Below, piece by piece: positions 53,385 through 62,797 of a DNA stretch of 64,000 bases. The notes beneath the pieces are model-generated. The model ran no database searches and was not told the origin of the DNA. It saw only the letters and a list, made by a program, of their open reading frames with translations. The stretch comes from an uncultured Pelagibacteraceae bacterium (GTDB lineage Bacteria; Pseudomonadota; Alphaproteobacteria; Pelagibacterales; Pelagibacteraceae): assembly GCA_902592655.1 (NCBI GenBank), contig CACJFE010000002.1, forward strand, positions 1 to 64,000. The letters are read 5' to 3'. Made by a program: the position numbers and the translations under genes. Positions within the stretch are counted from its first letter, which is position 1, and each line of letters begins with the position of its first letter.

Positions 53385-54643
53385 TTTTTACTTAAAACAT
53401 TTCCGCAAAGGTACAAGGACCCAAATACACAAATCACTTTCTTTTCTTTCGAAGTTAACTTTTTTAGTGCCTGCTCAATACTGTTAGCTATTTCTGTTTC
53501 AAATTTGTTTTTCTTTGCGATTTTAAGAAGTAATGGCCCCGGGAGCGAAGAAGACTCATTTTTAATTGGCAAAATCACAATCTTTTTAAACATACCTTTA
53601 AACTTACTTATAAATTTTTCAGGTTCTTTATTTTTAGTCATAGACCAAATTCCATATAAAGGCACATTAAGAGTTTTTAAATATTGCTTAAAATTCAAAG
53701 CGCTTGTTTCCGAATGACACCCATCAATTAAAAGCTTCTCACCTCTATTTAATTTATTTATTAATCTACCCTTATCCAAATACTGAATTCTAGCCTCATA
53801 TTTTATTTTAGGAATAGTTTTAATAATTATTTGTTTATCAAGTCCCAAATCTAAGGCAATTTTAATTGCTAAACACAAATTTTCTAACAATCCTTGCGAG
53901 TGTATATACTTTGTATTAAGTTTAATTAAGAAAGTTTTATTTCTATAGTAAAACTTTCCATTTTTTTTTATTAAATTCCAATCGTTTGAATAAAATTGAT
54001 TACTATAATTATTTTTCAAATTTTGCTTAATTCTCCTTAATACTCTAAGCTTTTGTTTACCTATATAAATATTAGTAAAATTACTTAGATAACCAGTTTT
54101 TTGATTAATAACTTCATTCAGTGTTTTCTTTTTTAGAAAATTTAAATGTTGCTTGTTAATATTTACAACTGCTTGAACCTTTGGAAAATCAAATACGTTT
54201 GTAGAGTCTTTAGCGAATAATGCACCAGCTTCGATTAAATTATAATCATTATTTTTTTCTGCAGCATTTATTATAAAAACTAAAGTTAAAACTTCAAAAA
54301 TCGTTAATTTTGTCTTAAGTGACTCTATAGATTTAATTGTCTTTCTTATATCTTGGTAATTTAAATAATTTTCTCCCATCCAAAATCTTTCTTTAATATT
54401 TTTTAAACTAGGAGATATATAAGCAGATGTTGTCTGATTATTCGCTTCGATAAAATATTTAAGTGAGGTTAATAAAGAGTATTTTCCATCACTTCCAATT
54501 ATATTGATAATATTCTTTAATTTTTTTTCAGGGTGATCTAATTTCTTGAGAACTGACTTAATTCTTTTAAGATCAAAATTTATTGATTTATTAAAAAATT
54601 TATTTTTAGCTAGCTGATTGTATAGACTGATCGATTGTGACAT
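53381..54643 (-). CDS. folC: FolC-type dihydrofolate/folylpolyglutamate synthase, divergent
   Basis: Mur-ligase-like enzyme adding glutamate to dihydropteroate and folates. Order and spacing of motifs fit FolC: INIIGSDGKYSLLTSL (P-loop, usually GTNGKGS), AYISPSLKNIKERF, FEVLTLVFIINAAEKN, then LLIDGCHSETSALNF (usually LDGAHN) and FGSLYLCGNVL. Several usually invariant residues differ, including the EVGLGGRLDATN stretch that reads IEAGALFAKDSTNV. It follows accD, overlapping by 38 bases, the common accD-folC order, which secures identity. Activity is less certain. Length 420 is normal. Confidence 0.82.
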   Translation of the reverse strand: MSQSISLYNQLAKNKFFNKSINFDLKRIKSVLKKLDHPEKKLKNIINIIGSDGKYSLLTSLKYFIEANNQTTSAYISPSLKNIKERFWMGENYLNYQDIRKTIKSIESLKTKLTIFEVLTLVFIINAAEKNNDYNLIEAGALFAKDSTNVFDFPKVQAVVNINKQHLNFLKKKTLNEVINQKTGYLSNFTNIYIGKQKLRVLRRIKQNLKNNYSNQFYSNDWNLIKKNGKFYYRNKTFLIKLNTKYIHSQGLLENLCLAIKIALDLGLDKQIIIKTIPKIKYEARIQYLDKGRLINKLNRGEKLLIDGCHSETSALNFKQYLKTLNVPLYGIWSMTKNKEPEKFISKFKGMFKKIVILPIKNESSSLPGPLLLKIAKKNKFETEIANSIEQALKKLTSKEKKVICVFGSLYLCGNVLSKN

Positions 54644-55520
54644 TTGACTCTTGTTTAGCCTGAGCTTCTGCCTTTTTCAATAATACACTTAATAAAGTTC
54701 CCACAGTTGAATTTAAAAACTTTCTTTCTACAATTAAATCAAGACCCCCATGGTCTTTAACATACTCCGCGGTTTGAAAATCATCAGGTAATGTTTCTCT
54801 AACTGTATCTTGAATCACTCTTCGACCAGCAAAGCCTATTACACTTTTAGGTTCACTTATTAAGATATCTCCTAACATCGCCCACGAGGCAGTTACGCCT
54901 CCAGTTGTTGGGTTTGTTAAAACTACAATAAAAGGTATATTCTTTTTTTTTAATTCATTAACTGCTAATGCAGTCCTAGACATTTGCATTAAAGCAATAG
55001 AACTTTCATGCATTCTCTGACCACCTGAACAACTAAAAAAAACATAAGGAATTTTATTTTCTATAGCATGTTGTGCTCCAGCTATGAATGCTTCACCTGA
55101 TGCTGCACCAAATGATCCTCCTATAAATCTAAAATCTTGAGCTCCAACGACGACTTCAATACCTTGGATTTTTCCTGTAGCAATTAAAATCGCATCGCTT
55201 TGACCAGTCAAATCTCTTGCAGCCTTTAAACGATCTACGTATTTTTTTTTATCTTGAAAATTCAAAGGGTCATCTTTTGGTAAAGGAGTTTCAATCAATT
55301 GAAACTCTTTATTATCAAAAAATGTCTTAAATCTTTCTTTACATGTGAGTTTATGGTGCTCTCCGCATTTAGGACATACTTTTTGATTTGAGTCCATATC
55401 CTCCACGTAAATCAGGTTTTTGCAGCTACATGTGGTCCAAAGGTTTGCCTCAACTTTTGCTGACCTTTTTTCAAAAAGAGATTTAATTTTTGGTTTAATA
55501 AATTTTGTTATCCAATTCAT
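54606..55520 (-). CDS. accD: Acetyl-CoA carboxylase carboxyltransferase subunit beta
   Basis: Carboxyltransferase subunit for the first step of fatty acid synthesis. An N-terminal zinc ribbon uses cysteines 31, 33, 49 and 52; the first pair is spaced CxC rather than the usual CxxC. The crotonase-fold core has GGSFGAASGEAFIAGAQHA, FFSCSGGQRMHESSIALMQM and TNPTTGGVTASWAMLGD. Length 304 is normal. Located between trpA and folC, the conserved alphaproteobacterial order. Confidence 0.95.
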   Translation of the reverse strand: MNWITKFIKPKIKSLFEKRSAKVEANLWTTCSCKNLIYVEDMDSNQKVCPKCGEHHKLTCKERFKTFFDNKEFQLIETPLPKDDPLNFQDKKKYVDRLKAARDLTGQSDAILIATGKIQGIEVVVGAQDFRFIGGSFGAASGEAFIAGAQHAIENKIPYVFFSCSGGQRMHESSIALMQMSRTALAVNELKKKNIPFIVVLTNPTTGGVTASWAMLGDILISEPKSVIGFAGRRVIQDTVRETLPDDFQTAEYVKDHGGLDLIVERKFLNSTVGTLLSVLLKKAEAQAKQESNVTIDQSIQSAS

Positions 55521-56317
55521 AAAATTTTTTTTTTAAGATTGTACACAACTTTATCTAACTTTGTGACAGGATTTTGTCTCATTTTGAGTGAATTTGTTAT
55601 TGTTTTACACAACATACTGCCCACAACTAACCCATTTGCAGATTTTAGTGATGATATAGTCTTATCTGTAATACCGAAGCCTATTACTAGATTCTTTTTA
55701 GGGTTGATTCTCTTAATACTATTATAGTTTTGAAGAATTTCCTTTGGTGAAACTTTTAGCTTACCCCCAGTAGTTGATAGCATTGATATGTAATAAATCA
55801 TGTCGTGTGAGTCTTTAATAATCTTTTTCATTCTTTCTTTAGATGTTGTTGGAGATAGAAGTTGTATAAAATTTATTGACTTTTTTTTACACTTATCAGC
55901 AAACTTTTTATTTTCAGGATAAGGGAGATCAACGATAATTAAGCCATCCACACCTGATAATTTACACTTTTTTAAAAAATTATTTTCTCCATTTTGATAA
56001 ATTAAGTTGAAATAGCCCATTAGAATAATTGGTTTATAGGGGTTATTTTTTTTAAATTTTCTGACAATCTGAAAAACATCTTTTAATTTAATTCCATTTC
56101 TTAGCGCTCGATGTGAACTACCTTGTATTTGTCCACCGTCAGCTATCGGAGTGTTATGAGGGAATCCTAGCTCAAGAATATCTGCGTATTTAGATATTGT
56201 TTCTAATATTTTCAGAGAGTTGTTTTTAGTGTTATCGCCAGCGACTGTGTAAGTAATTAAAGCTGGTCGCTTTTCTTTTTTACAACTATCAAAAGCTTTT
56301 GCAATTTGTGAGTTCAT
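55517..56317 (-). CDS. trpA: Tryptophan synthase alpha subunit
   Basis: Cleaves indole-glycerol phosphate to indole. The catalytic pair is intact at the standard numbers, Glu49 in ADILELGFP and Asp60 in PIADGGQIQGSSHRAL. GYFNLIYQNG, GVDGLIIVDLPYPE, YYISMLSTTGGK and VIGFGI complete the barrel. Length 266 is normal. Overlaps trpB upstream and accD downstream by 4 bases each. Of interest because the partner subunit gene is broken here. Confidence 0.93.
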   Translation of the reverse strand: MNSQIAKAFDSCKKEKRPALITYTVAGDNTKNNSLKILETISKYADILELGFPHNTPIADGGQIQGSSHRALRNGIKLKDVFQIVRKFKKNNPYKPIILMGYFNLIYQNGENNFLKKCKLSGVDGLIIVDLPYPENKKFADKCKKKSINFIQLLSPTTSKERMKKIIKDSHDMIYYISMLSTTGGKLKVSPKEILQNYNSIKRINPKKNLVIGFGITDKTISSLKSANGLVVGSMLCKTITNSLKMRQNPVTKLDKVVYNLKKKIL

Positions 56318-57547
56318 CTTACGTATGTACCCAATTTTTGTTTGATAATATCTTTATCTTTAATACTATCACCGCAGGAATTAACAATAATAACTTCGGA
56401 TGATTTTAATTTGGGAGCTAATTTAATTGCTTCAGCAAAAGCATGAGATGGTTCAAGTGAGGGAGAAATATTTTCAAGTTTTGAAACTAATTGATAAGCT
56501 TTTAGAGCTTCCTCATCACTTGCAGAAGTATATCTAGCCCTTTTTGAATCTTTAAGAAAACAATGTAAAGGGGAAATACCAGGGTAATCAAGCCCTGCAG
56601 AAATTGATTCTGTCGAACCTATTTGACCTTCTTTGTCTTGTATAACGTACTGAGCAGCTCCATGAAGAATTCCTATTTTAGATCCATTAGTAAGTGGAGC
56701 AGCATGAAGTTTACTATTTCTTGGTCCTCCAGCTTCAACGCCAATAAATTCAGCATGCGTATCCATAAATTCATTCCAAAAACCAGCAGCAGAACTTCCT
56801 CCTCCAACACAATTTATTAATTTAAGTTTTTTTGGAATTCTTCCAAATTCTTCTTTTACTTGTTTAATCAATTCTCTTGAAATTTGAGCAGTGCTAAATG
56901 CACAAATCTTAATAAAAATATTTGGACCGACAGTTGAACCTACACACATGTGAGTAGTATCACAATTCGAAACCCAATACCTCATACACTCACTCACTGC
57001 GTCCACGAGTGTTTGACTTCCTGTGGTTACAGGCACTATTACAGCACCATTTTTCCTCATGGCCTCAACATTAGGTCTTTGTCTTTTTATGTCTTTGGCT
57101 CCCATAAAAATTTTACACTTAAGACCAAATTTTTTTGCAGCCATAGATAACATTTTGCCAGCGTAACCGGCGCCTGGTATCCCCCACAATCTGTCGAAGG
57201 CCGGCTCTTCGAGCAATCAAACAATGCACCGTAGCGTTATAAATCTTGTGAGCACCACCATTAGCCTCTGATACTACTTTTGCATAAATTTGAGCACCGC
57301 CAAGATGATCTGTTAAATTATCCAATTTTATAAAAGGTGTTGGAGCACCTACATATGTTTTGAAGTAAAAATCTCGTTCTTTTATAAATTTTTTATCTTT
57401 TCTTAATTTTGCAAATAATTTTGTTAAATCGTCGACAGGTTTTTTTAGAGTTTCTGGTATATAATTTCCACCAAATTTACCGCCATACATAAAATTTTTA
57501 TCGTGTTGATCAATTAAGGGTATGCCTTTTTTAATTTTTAAGCTCAT
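56314..57547 (-). pseudogene. trpB: Tryptophan synthase beta subunit, frameshifted and divergent
   Basis: Two frames make up one TrpB: 57547-57119 (N-terminal part, GKFGGNYIPETLKKP to AGLRQIVG) and 57216-56314 (IPGAGYAGKM to KLGTYVR). Removing one base from the five-base C run at 57181-57185 joins them into an ungapped protein of about 410 residues, the family length. The PLP lysine survives in GGAHKIYN. Other near-invariant motifs are altered: ETGAGQHG reads GIPGAGYAG (catalytic Glu lost), GPHPYP reads GPNIFI, GGGSN reads GGGSS, and GRGDKD is expanded. So it is probably a decaying or repurposed gene rather than only a sequencing error. trpF overlaps its start, trpA its end. Confidence 0.8.
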
Positions 57548-58145
57548 TTACTTTTTTAATAAATTTTTTTATTTTTAAGTGATCTTTGTATCCTATTTGA
57601 GTATCTATTTCCAAGCTACTCGATAAATCACAAAAGGTAACACCTAATTTTGCAATATTTTCAATATTATTTTCTGAAATAGATCCTGCTAAAGCATATT
57701 TTTCACCTTTGGGAAGTTTTGAGATTAAATCTTCTGGAAATTGTATTGACTTCTCCATGCCAGGTGTATCGAACAAAATAACATCGGCATTTTCATATTG
57801 TTTGTAAGATTTTATGTCAGCTTCATCTTTTATTTTTACTGCTTTAATTATTTTAAGCCCCATTGATTTAATTTCGCTCACCCTTTCACTTGTTTCAGAG
57901 CCATGAAGCTGAATATACTCAAAATTTCCAATAACCTGACTTTTTATAAATTCATCATCAGGATTCACAGTTACAGCTACAAATGACGAGTTTTGCTTTT
58001 TAAATTTTTTTAATTTTTTAATATCTTCTAAATTAATATTTCTTGGTGATCTTTTATAAAAGACAAAACCTAAAAAATTTATTCCTAAATCAATACATAG
58101 CTGAACATCTCTGGCTGGCTGTAAGCCACAAATTTTTACTTTCAT
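57531..58145 (-). CDS. trpF: Phosphoribosylanthranilate isomerase
   Basis: Tryptophan pathway isomerase, a 204-residue TIM barrel. VKICGLQPARDVQLC with the catalytic cysteine, GINFLGFVFYKRSPRNI, VILFDTPG with the catalytic aspartate, and ALAGSISENNIENI follow in family order. It lies between pyrF (1 base upstream) and trpB (17-base overlap), as in many alphaproteobacteria. Unlike trpB it shows no sign of decay. Confidence 0.93.
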   Translation of the reverse strand: MKVKICGLQPARDVQLCIDLGINFLGFVFYKRSPRNINLEDIKKLKKFKKQNSSFVAVTVNPDDEFIKSQVIGNFEYIQLHGSETSERVSEIKSMGLKIIKAVKIKDEADIKSYKQYENADVILFDTPGMEKSIQFPEDLISKLPKGEKYALAGSISENNIENIAKLGVTFCDLSSSLEIDTQIGYKDHLKIKKFIKKVNELKN

Positions 58146-58146
58146 A

Positions 58147-58818
58147 CTATTTTAATTCTCTAATGAGTTTTTGGATATTTTTCTTTATATTGCCTTTTGT
58201 GAGACTACGACCGATAACTAAAGATGATGCTCCATTTTTAAATGCTTGTTTAGGGGTCATTACTCTACTTTGATCTCCCTTTTTGTCCCCAGGCAGTCTA
58301 ATTCCTGGTGTAATTATTTCTTTTTTGAAAACCTTCTTTACTAATTTAATTTCTAATGGACTACAAACAATTGCATCTAATTTAGCCTTTGAGGCTAGCT
58401 TTGCTTGTTTAAGAACTAACTTTTTAACATCTTTATTATATCCAATTTCTTTTAAAGCCTTATTATCTAATGAGGTAAGTATAGTAACTCCAATTAATTT
58501 AGTTTTGCCTGAAACTTTTTTTGCAGCTTTTAAAGCTTTTAAGCCTGAACTTATGTGAATAGTTAAGTAATTTAATTTTAAATCTTTTACTGCTCTTATT
58601 GCAGAGGCGCATGTATTAGGTATATCAGCAAGCTTATAGTCCCCAAAAATAATTTTGTTTTTAAGACTACCTAAAAATTTTCTTCCATTTTTTGAGTTTA
58701 AAAATTCTAATCCAAACTTGAGTCCAAAACTGATTTCTTTGTTATCTGATTCCCTTATTATTCTTTTAATCCTATTAATATTGGTAGTATCACATGCTAT
58801 AAAAATTTTAGGTTTCAT
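58147..58818 (-). CDS. pyrF: Orotidine 5'-phosphate decarboxylase
   Basis: Final step of UMP synthesis. The catalytic tetrad is in FGDYKLADIPNT (Asp60, Lys62, Asp65), with FGLKFGLEFL before it and TPGIRLPGDKKGDQSRVMTP and LVIGRSLTK after it for phosphate binding. Length 223 is normal. Overlaps ihfB by 4 bases and precedes trpF by 1 base, so is part of the long minus-strand run from lptC to folC. Confidence 0.95.
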   Translation of the reverse strand: MKPKIFIACDTTNINRIKRIIRESDNKEISFGLKFGLEFLNSKNGRKFLGSLKNKIIFGDYKLADIPNTCASAIRAVKDLKLNYLTIHISSGLKALKAAKKVSGKTKLIGVTILTSLDNKALKEIGYNKDVKKLVLKQAKLASKAKLDAIVCSPLEIKLVKKVFKKEIITPGIRLPGDKKGDQSRVMTPKQAFKNGASSLVIGRSLTKGNIKKNIQKLIRELK

Positions 58819-59096
58819 TGATTGATAAAATCTTTTAATTTTTTGCTTGCTCTAAATCTTACCTTATTTTTTTCAGGAACATAAATTATTTCTCCAGTTT
58901 TGGGATTTCTTGATCCGAATTTTTCTTTAATCTTTTTTAAAAAAAAAGTACCAAAACCCCTAAGTTCGACTTTTTTGCTATCCAACAATGATTTTTCAAT
59001 ACTTTCAGAGAAATTATCTAAAATTAATTCTATTTCTATTTGACTAAGATTTGGATTTTTTTCTTTAAGTTTTCTAATTAATTTAGATCTCGACAA
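58815..59096 (-). CDS. ihfB: Integration host factor beta subunit (HU family)
   Basis: DNA-bending protein of 93 residues. SRSKLIRKLKEKNPNLSQIE, VELRGFGTFFLKK and the arm RNPKTGEIIYVPEKNKVRFRAS with the intercalating proline are typical. Its place directly after rpsA is the conserved position of ihfB. Confidence 0.93.
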   Translation of the reverse strand: MSRSKLIRKLKEKNPNLSQIEIELILDNFSESIEKSLLDSKKVELRGFGTFFLKKIKEKFGSRNPKTGEIIYVPEKNKVRFRASKKLKDFINQ

Positions 59097-60815
59097 TTAT
59101 TTATTTTTTTTCCCTTTTTTTCCTATAGCTTTTTCAAATATCCCCTTAAGTGTAGCACCAGACTTTGTAGCCCCTTCACCAAATTTTGCTATCAGCGATT
59201 TTTCCTCATCAATTTGGGCAGCTTTAACACTTAATTTAACTCTTCTAGTTTTAAGATCCAGTTCAGTTATTTTAGCATCTAGTGCATTGCCTGGTGAAAA
59301 AACTTCCGGTCTCGCATCAACTACATCCTTTGCTAAGTCAGCTTTTCTGATATTCACTATAAGTTTTTTTTCTCTATCTATTGATACCTTTACTCCTGAT
59401 TTTAGAACTTCATGAATTCTTGTAGTTATAACATTGCCAACTTTTTTGTTATTTTCATCAAACCAACTCCAAGGGTCTTTATCCAGCGCTCGCTTAGAAA
59501 CTCTTATCTTCTCATCTTTAATTTCAATTATTTTAACGCTTAAAATTTCACCTTTTTTGTATTTTTTAAGTTCATTCACATCTTCTTGCCAACTTAATTC
59601 TTTATAATGGCACATACAATTTAACCCATGCTCAACTAATTCACCGAAGATTGCTTTTTCTGTAATATTATTAATTTTAATTTTTATCTCTTTACCTATT
59701 TTGTCTCTAACATTCTCCCAAGGATTTTCTAAAGTAGCTTTGTATGAGAGTGAAACTCTTTTTGTTTCCTTATCAATATTTACTATTTTAAATTTAATTT
59801 TTTGAGAAACTGATAGAACTTTACTTGGTTTGATATTTCTGTTTAACCAATCTAATTCAGAATTGTGTATCAACCCCTCAATACCATCCTCAATCTTAAC
59901 GAAGCATCCGTAATCCATTATTTTAGTCACGGTACCCTCATAAATTTCTCCCACCTTATATTTTTTGTCAATACTTTCGTATGGATCTTCTGTTAATGCC
60001 TTAACCGAAGCGGACACTCGATTAGTTTTTTCATCTATCTTTGTTATCTTAACTTTAATTGTATCACCAATAGAAACTAGATCAGACGGTTTTTTTACTC
60101 GTCCATGGGAAAGATCAGACACGTGTAATAACAAGGTTAAAGATTTATATGTTAAAAAGATTCCCCAGTCCACACATGCGTGAACTCTTGCTTCAACTAT
60201 GTCTCCTACTTTAATTTCTTTAAGCATTTCAGCAGTCTCAGCATTTTTACTTTTTTCTAAAACTGCTCTTCTAGAAACACAAACATTTCCTCTATTTTTG
60301 TCAATTCGTGTAGCTATAACTTTTACAGGTGTGTTCATTAGATGATCTATCTTTTTTAAAGGTCTAACATCAATTTGGCTTGACGGCATAAAAGTTGGTA
60401 ATCCCTCACAAACAGCAATATAACCTCCCTTTACTTTACCAGTTATGTATGCTGTAACTTCTTCGCCAGTTTCAAAAATTTTCTCAAGCTTTTTCCATGC
60501 CTTCATTTTTCGAGCTTTATCTCTTGAAATTATAATTTCGCCCTTAAAACTTTCTATTCGCTCAAGATAAACGTCTAACTGAGAACCAATTTTTAATTTT
60601 TCAAACTCTTGATCGTTTTTAAATTCCTCAACTGGTATCATCCCCTCCATTTTTGCTTTACAGTCAACTACAACAAAATTTTTCGTAATTTCTGTTACTG
60701 TAGCTTTGATTATTTCGTTTTCTTTTAGTTTCCTGTCTTTAAAATCTTTTTCTAGAAGGGTTTGAAATTCTTTTTGAAGAGAGCTGGTGTTTTTTAATTC
60801 TTGTTCAATTGCCAT
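59097..60815 (-). CDS. rpsA: 30S ribosomal protein S1
   Basis: mRNA-binding ribosomal protein with six S1 repeats over 572 residues. Repeat 3 (IVEARVHACVDWGIFL) and repeat 4 (IYEGTVTKIMDYGCFVKIEDGIEGLIHNSEL) are the clearest; the last repeat and a lysine-rich tail end the protein. This length matches the full six-domain form. Since most genes here lack a Shine-Dalgarno sequence, S1 is likely important for initiation. ihfB follows with no gap; cmk overlaps upstream by 11 bases. Confidence 0.96.
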   Translation of the reverse strand: MAIEQELKNTSSLQKEFQTLLEKDFKDRKLKENEIIKATVTEITKNFVVVDCKAKMEGMIPVEEFKNDQEFEKLKIGSQLDVYLERIESFKGEIIISRDKARKMKAWKKLEKIFETGEEVTAYITGKVKGGYIAVCEGLPTFMPSSQIDVRPLKKIDHLMNTPVKVIATRIDKNRGNVCVSRRAVLEKSKNAETAEMLKEIKVGDIVEARVHACVDWGIFLTYKSLTLLLHVSDLSHGRVKKPSDLVSIGDTIKVKITKIDEKTNRVSASVKALTEDPYESIDKKYKVGEIYEGTVTKIMDYGCFVKIEDGIEGLIHNSELDWLNRNIKPSKVLSVSQKIKFKIVNIDKETKRVSLSYKATLENPWENVRDKIGKEIKIKINNITEKAIFGELVEHGLNCMCHYKELSWQEDVNELKKYKKGEILSVKIIEIKDEKIRVSKRALDKDPWSWFDENNKKVGNVITTRIHEVLKSGVKVSIDREKKLIVNIRKADLAKDVVDARPEVFSPGNALDAKITELDLKTRRVKLSVKAAQIDEEKSLIAKFGEGATKSGATLKGIFEKAIGKKGKKNK

Positions 60816-61452
60816 ATTTTAGTTTTATAACTTTATCCACACATTTAATCATTTTTGTTAGCATAGCTTTTTTACTTAATTTTCCGGTGTCGATTTCTAT
60901 CGAATCTGGATGTCTAAGTAAAGGAGAGTTTTTTCTTTTTGTATCCGAAATATTTCTTATTCTTAGGGCTTTTTTTACGTCTTTTAGTTTTGTATTAGGA
61001 TGATTTTTTTTTAATTCATTGTACCTTCTTAATGCAGCGATATTTAAGTTACATCTAAAAAAAAATTTTACGTCTGATCTGGGCAGTATTTTAGTAGAAA
61101 TATCTCTTCCTTCAATACAACATTTTTTATTTTTTTTCGCAAAGTCCCTTTGAAACTTCTTCATTATCTCTCTAATTCTATTTTTTTTTGCAATTACCGC
61201 ACTATGAGCTGAAATTGTTGGACTATGGAGTTTTATTTTATTTAATTTTATAATTGTAAGAAATTTAAATTTTTTTTTTATAAAACTTATTTCATTTTTT
61301 GGCTTATACTTTAAAACAAGATAACTTGCATAACGGTATAATAATCCAGAGGATAGAAATTTTAGATTATATTTTTTGGAAATCATCTTTGCACCTGTAG
61401 ATTTACCAGTCGCGGCCCCACCATCGCAAGAAATTTGAAATGATTTATACAT
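60805..61452 (-). CDS. cmk: Cytidylate kinase
   Basis: Phosphorylates CMP and dCMP. The P-loop ISCDGGAATGKST at residues 8-19 differs slightly from the usual GPAASGKGT. CIEGRDISTKILPRSDVKFF is the substrate-binding region, and RRYNELKK the arginine segment. Length 215 is normal. In the conserved aroA-cmk-rpsA order, overlapping both neighbours. Confidence 0.94.
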   Translation of the reverse strand: MYKSFQISCDGGAATGKSTGAKMISKKYNLKFLSSGLLYRYASYLVLKYKPKNEISFIKKKFKFLTIIKLNKIKLHSPTISAHSAVIAKKNRIREIMKKFQRDFAKKNKKCCIEGRDISTKILPRSDVKFFFRCNLNIAALRRYNELKKNHPNTKLKDVKKALRIRNISDTKRKNSPLLRHPDSIEIDTGKLSKKAMLTKMIKCVDKVIKLKYGN

Positions 61453-62792
61453 ATAGTTTAAATTTAGCTCCTATTGATTTCATAATTTTTAAAAATGAAG
61501 GTGAAGATGTGTAAACAGTCTCAAAATTTTTAATTTTAGTTTCAGCTCCTGTGAGTAAAGCAAGTACAAAAGTTGCCATACAAATACGATGGTCTCCTAA
61601 ATTAGGAACAAAAATTTTTTTTTTTTTTAGACTCATAACTCCCTTACCAAATATTTTTAATTTATTTTTCGAAAATATGCTTTTTACTCCTGCTTGTTTT
61701 AAAACTTTTTGCATTTCTTTAATTCTATTACTTTCTTTATTCGCTAAATCGTCAATACCCTTAAAAATTGATACACCTTTTACAAGAGCTGCAATTACAA
61801 ATAGTATAGGATATTCATCGGTTGCCTTTACATAATATTCTTTAGAAGCCTTAATTGGTTTTAGATTTGAGCTTTTTACGATTATATCTCCCTTAATTTC
61901 ATTGTTATCTTTTTTTACGTTTTCAAATAATATTCTTGCTTTTTGTTTTTTTAAAAGATTATAAAATCCTAGTCTTGTTGGGTTAAGTCCAACGTTTTTT
62001 ATTTTCAGTTGTGATCCTGGATTTAGAAGTGTTAATGCACAAAAAAAAGCGCTCGAAGAGGGATCACCTGGAACGTTTATTTTTATTGGATTTAAGTATT
62101 TTTTTCCACTTATTTTGATCAATTTATTTTTTTTATTTACTACTTTTATGACCTGTTTATTTTTTAGCAACATATTTTCTGTATGGTCTCGACTTTTTTG
62201 TTTTTCCAATATTTTTGTATCACCAAAAGAATTTAGACCAGCAAGCATTACTGCACTTTTTATTTGTGCAGAAACTCCTGCTTTAAAAATAATTCCGATT
62301 GGCAAATTGGTTGATATTATTTTTAAAGGGAAATTAAATTTATTTTTAGGTTTAAAGTATGCACCAAATTCAGACATTGTATCTATTAATTTTTTCATAC
62401 TCCTTTTATTTAAAGATTTATCTCCAATTAAACTCAATTGGATGTCCGGAGTAGTTGATAAAATTCCAATTAGTAATCGCGCCAAAGTCCCTGAATTTCC
62501 AAAGTTTAGTAATGTATTTTTTTTAGCGTAAAATGACCCCAAGCCTTTACCATATATCTTGTAGAATTTTTTATTTTTCTTTACAATTTTTTACTCCTAA
62601 CTTTTTCAGACAATTTATTGTGGATAGGACATCATCTGACTCTAAAACATTATTTACCGAAGAAATATCTTGACTGATAGCTCCAATTAAAAAGCTCCTA
62701 ATAGAAATTGACTTGTCCGAGTCAACCTGAATAGTTTTTTTAAAGGGTGAAATTTTATTATTTAAATTAAGATTAAAACTTTTTGATGGCAT
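61445..62792 (-). pseudogene. aroA: EPSP synthase, single frameshift
   Basis: 3-phosphoshikimate 1-carboxyvinyltransferase of the shikimate pathway. The N-terminal part (62792-62571; DSDKSISIRSFLIG, ESDDVLSTINCLKKLGVK) stops at a TAA; the rest continues in another frame to 61445. Dropping one base from the six-base T run at 62587-62592 joins LGVK to IVKKNKKFYKIYGKGLGSF with no gap. All hallmarks downstream are intact: NFGNSGTLARL, GVSAQIKSAVMLAGL, VPGDPSSSAFF, TDEYPILF, NKESNRI and DHRICMATF. So the break is recent, a sequencing error, or bypassed by slippage. The frame of 62542-61445 alone (TTG start) lacks the PEP-binding N-terminus. Confidence 0.82.
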
Positions 62793-62797
62793 TATTC

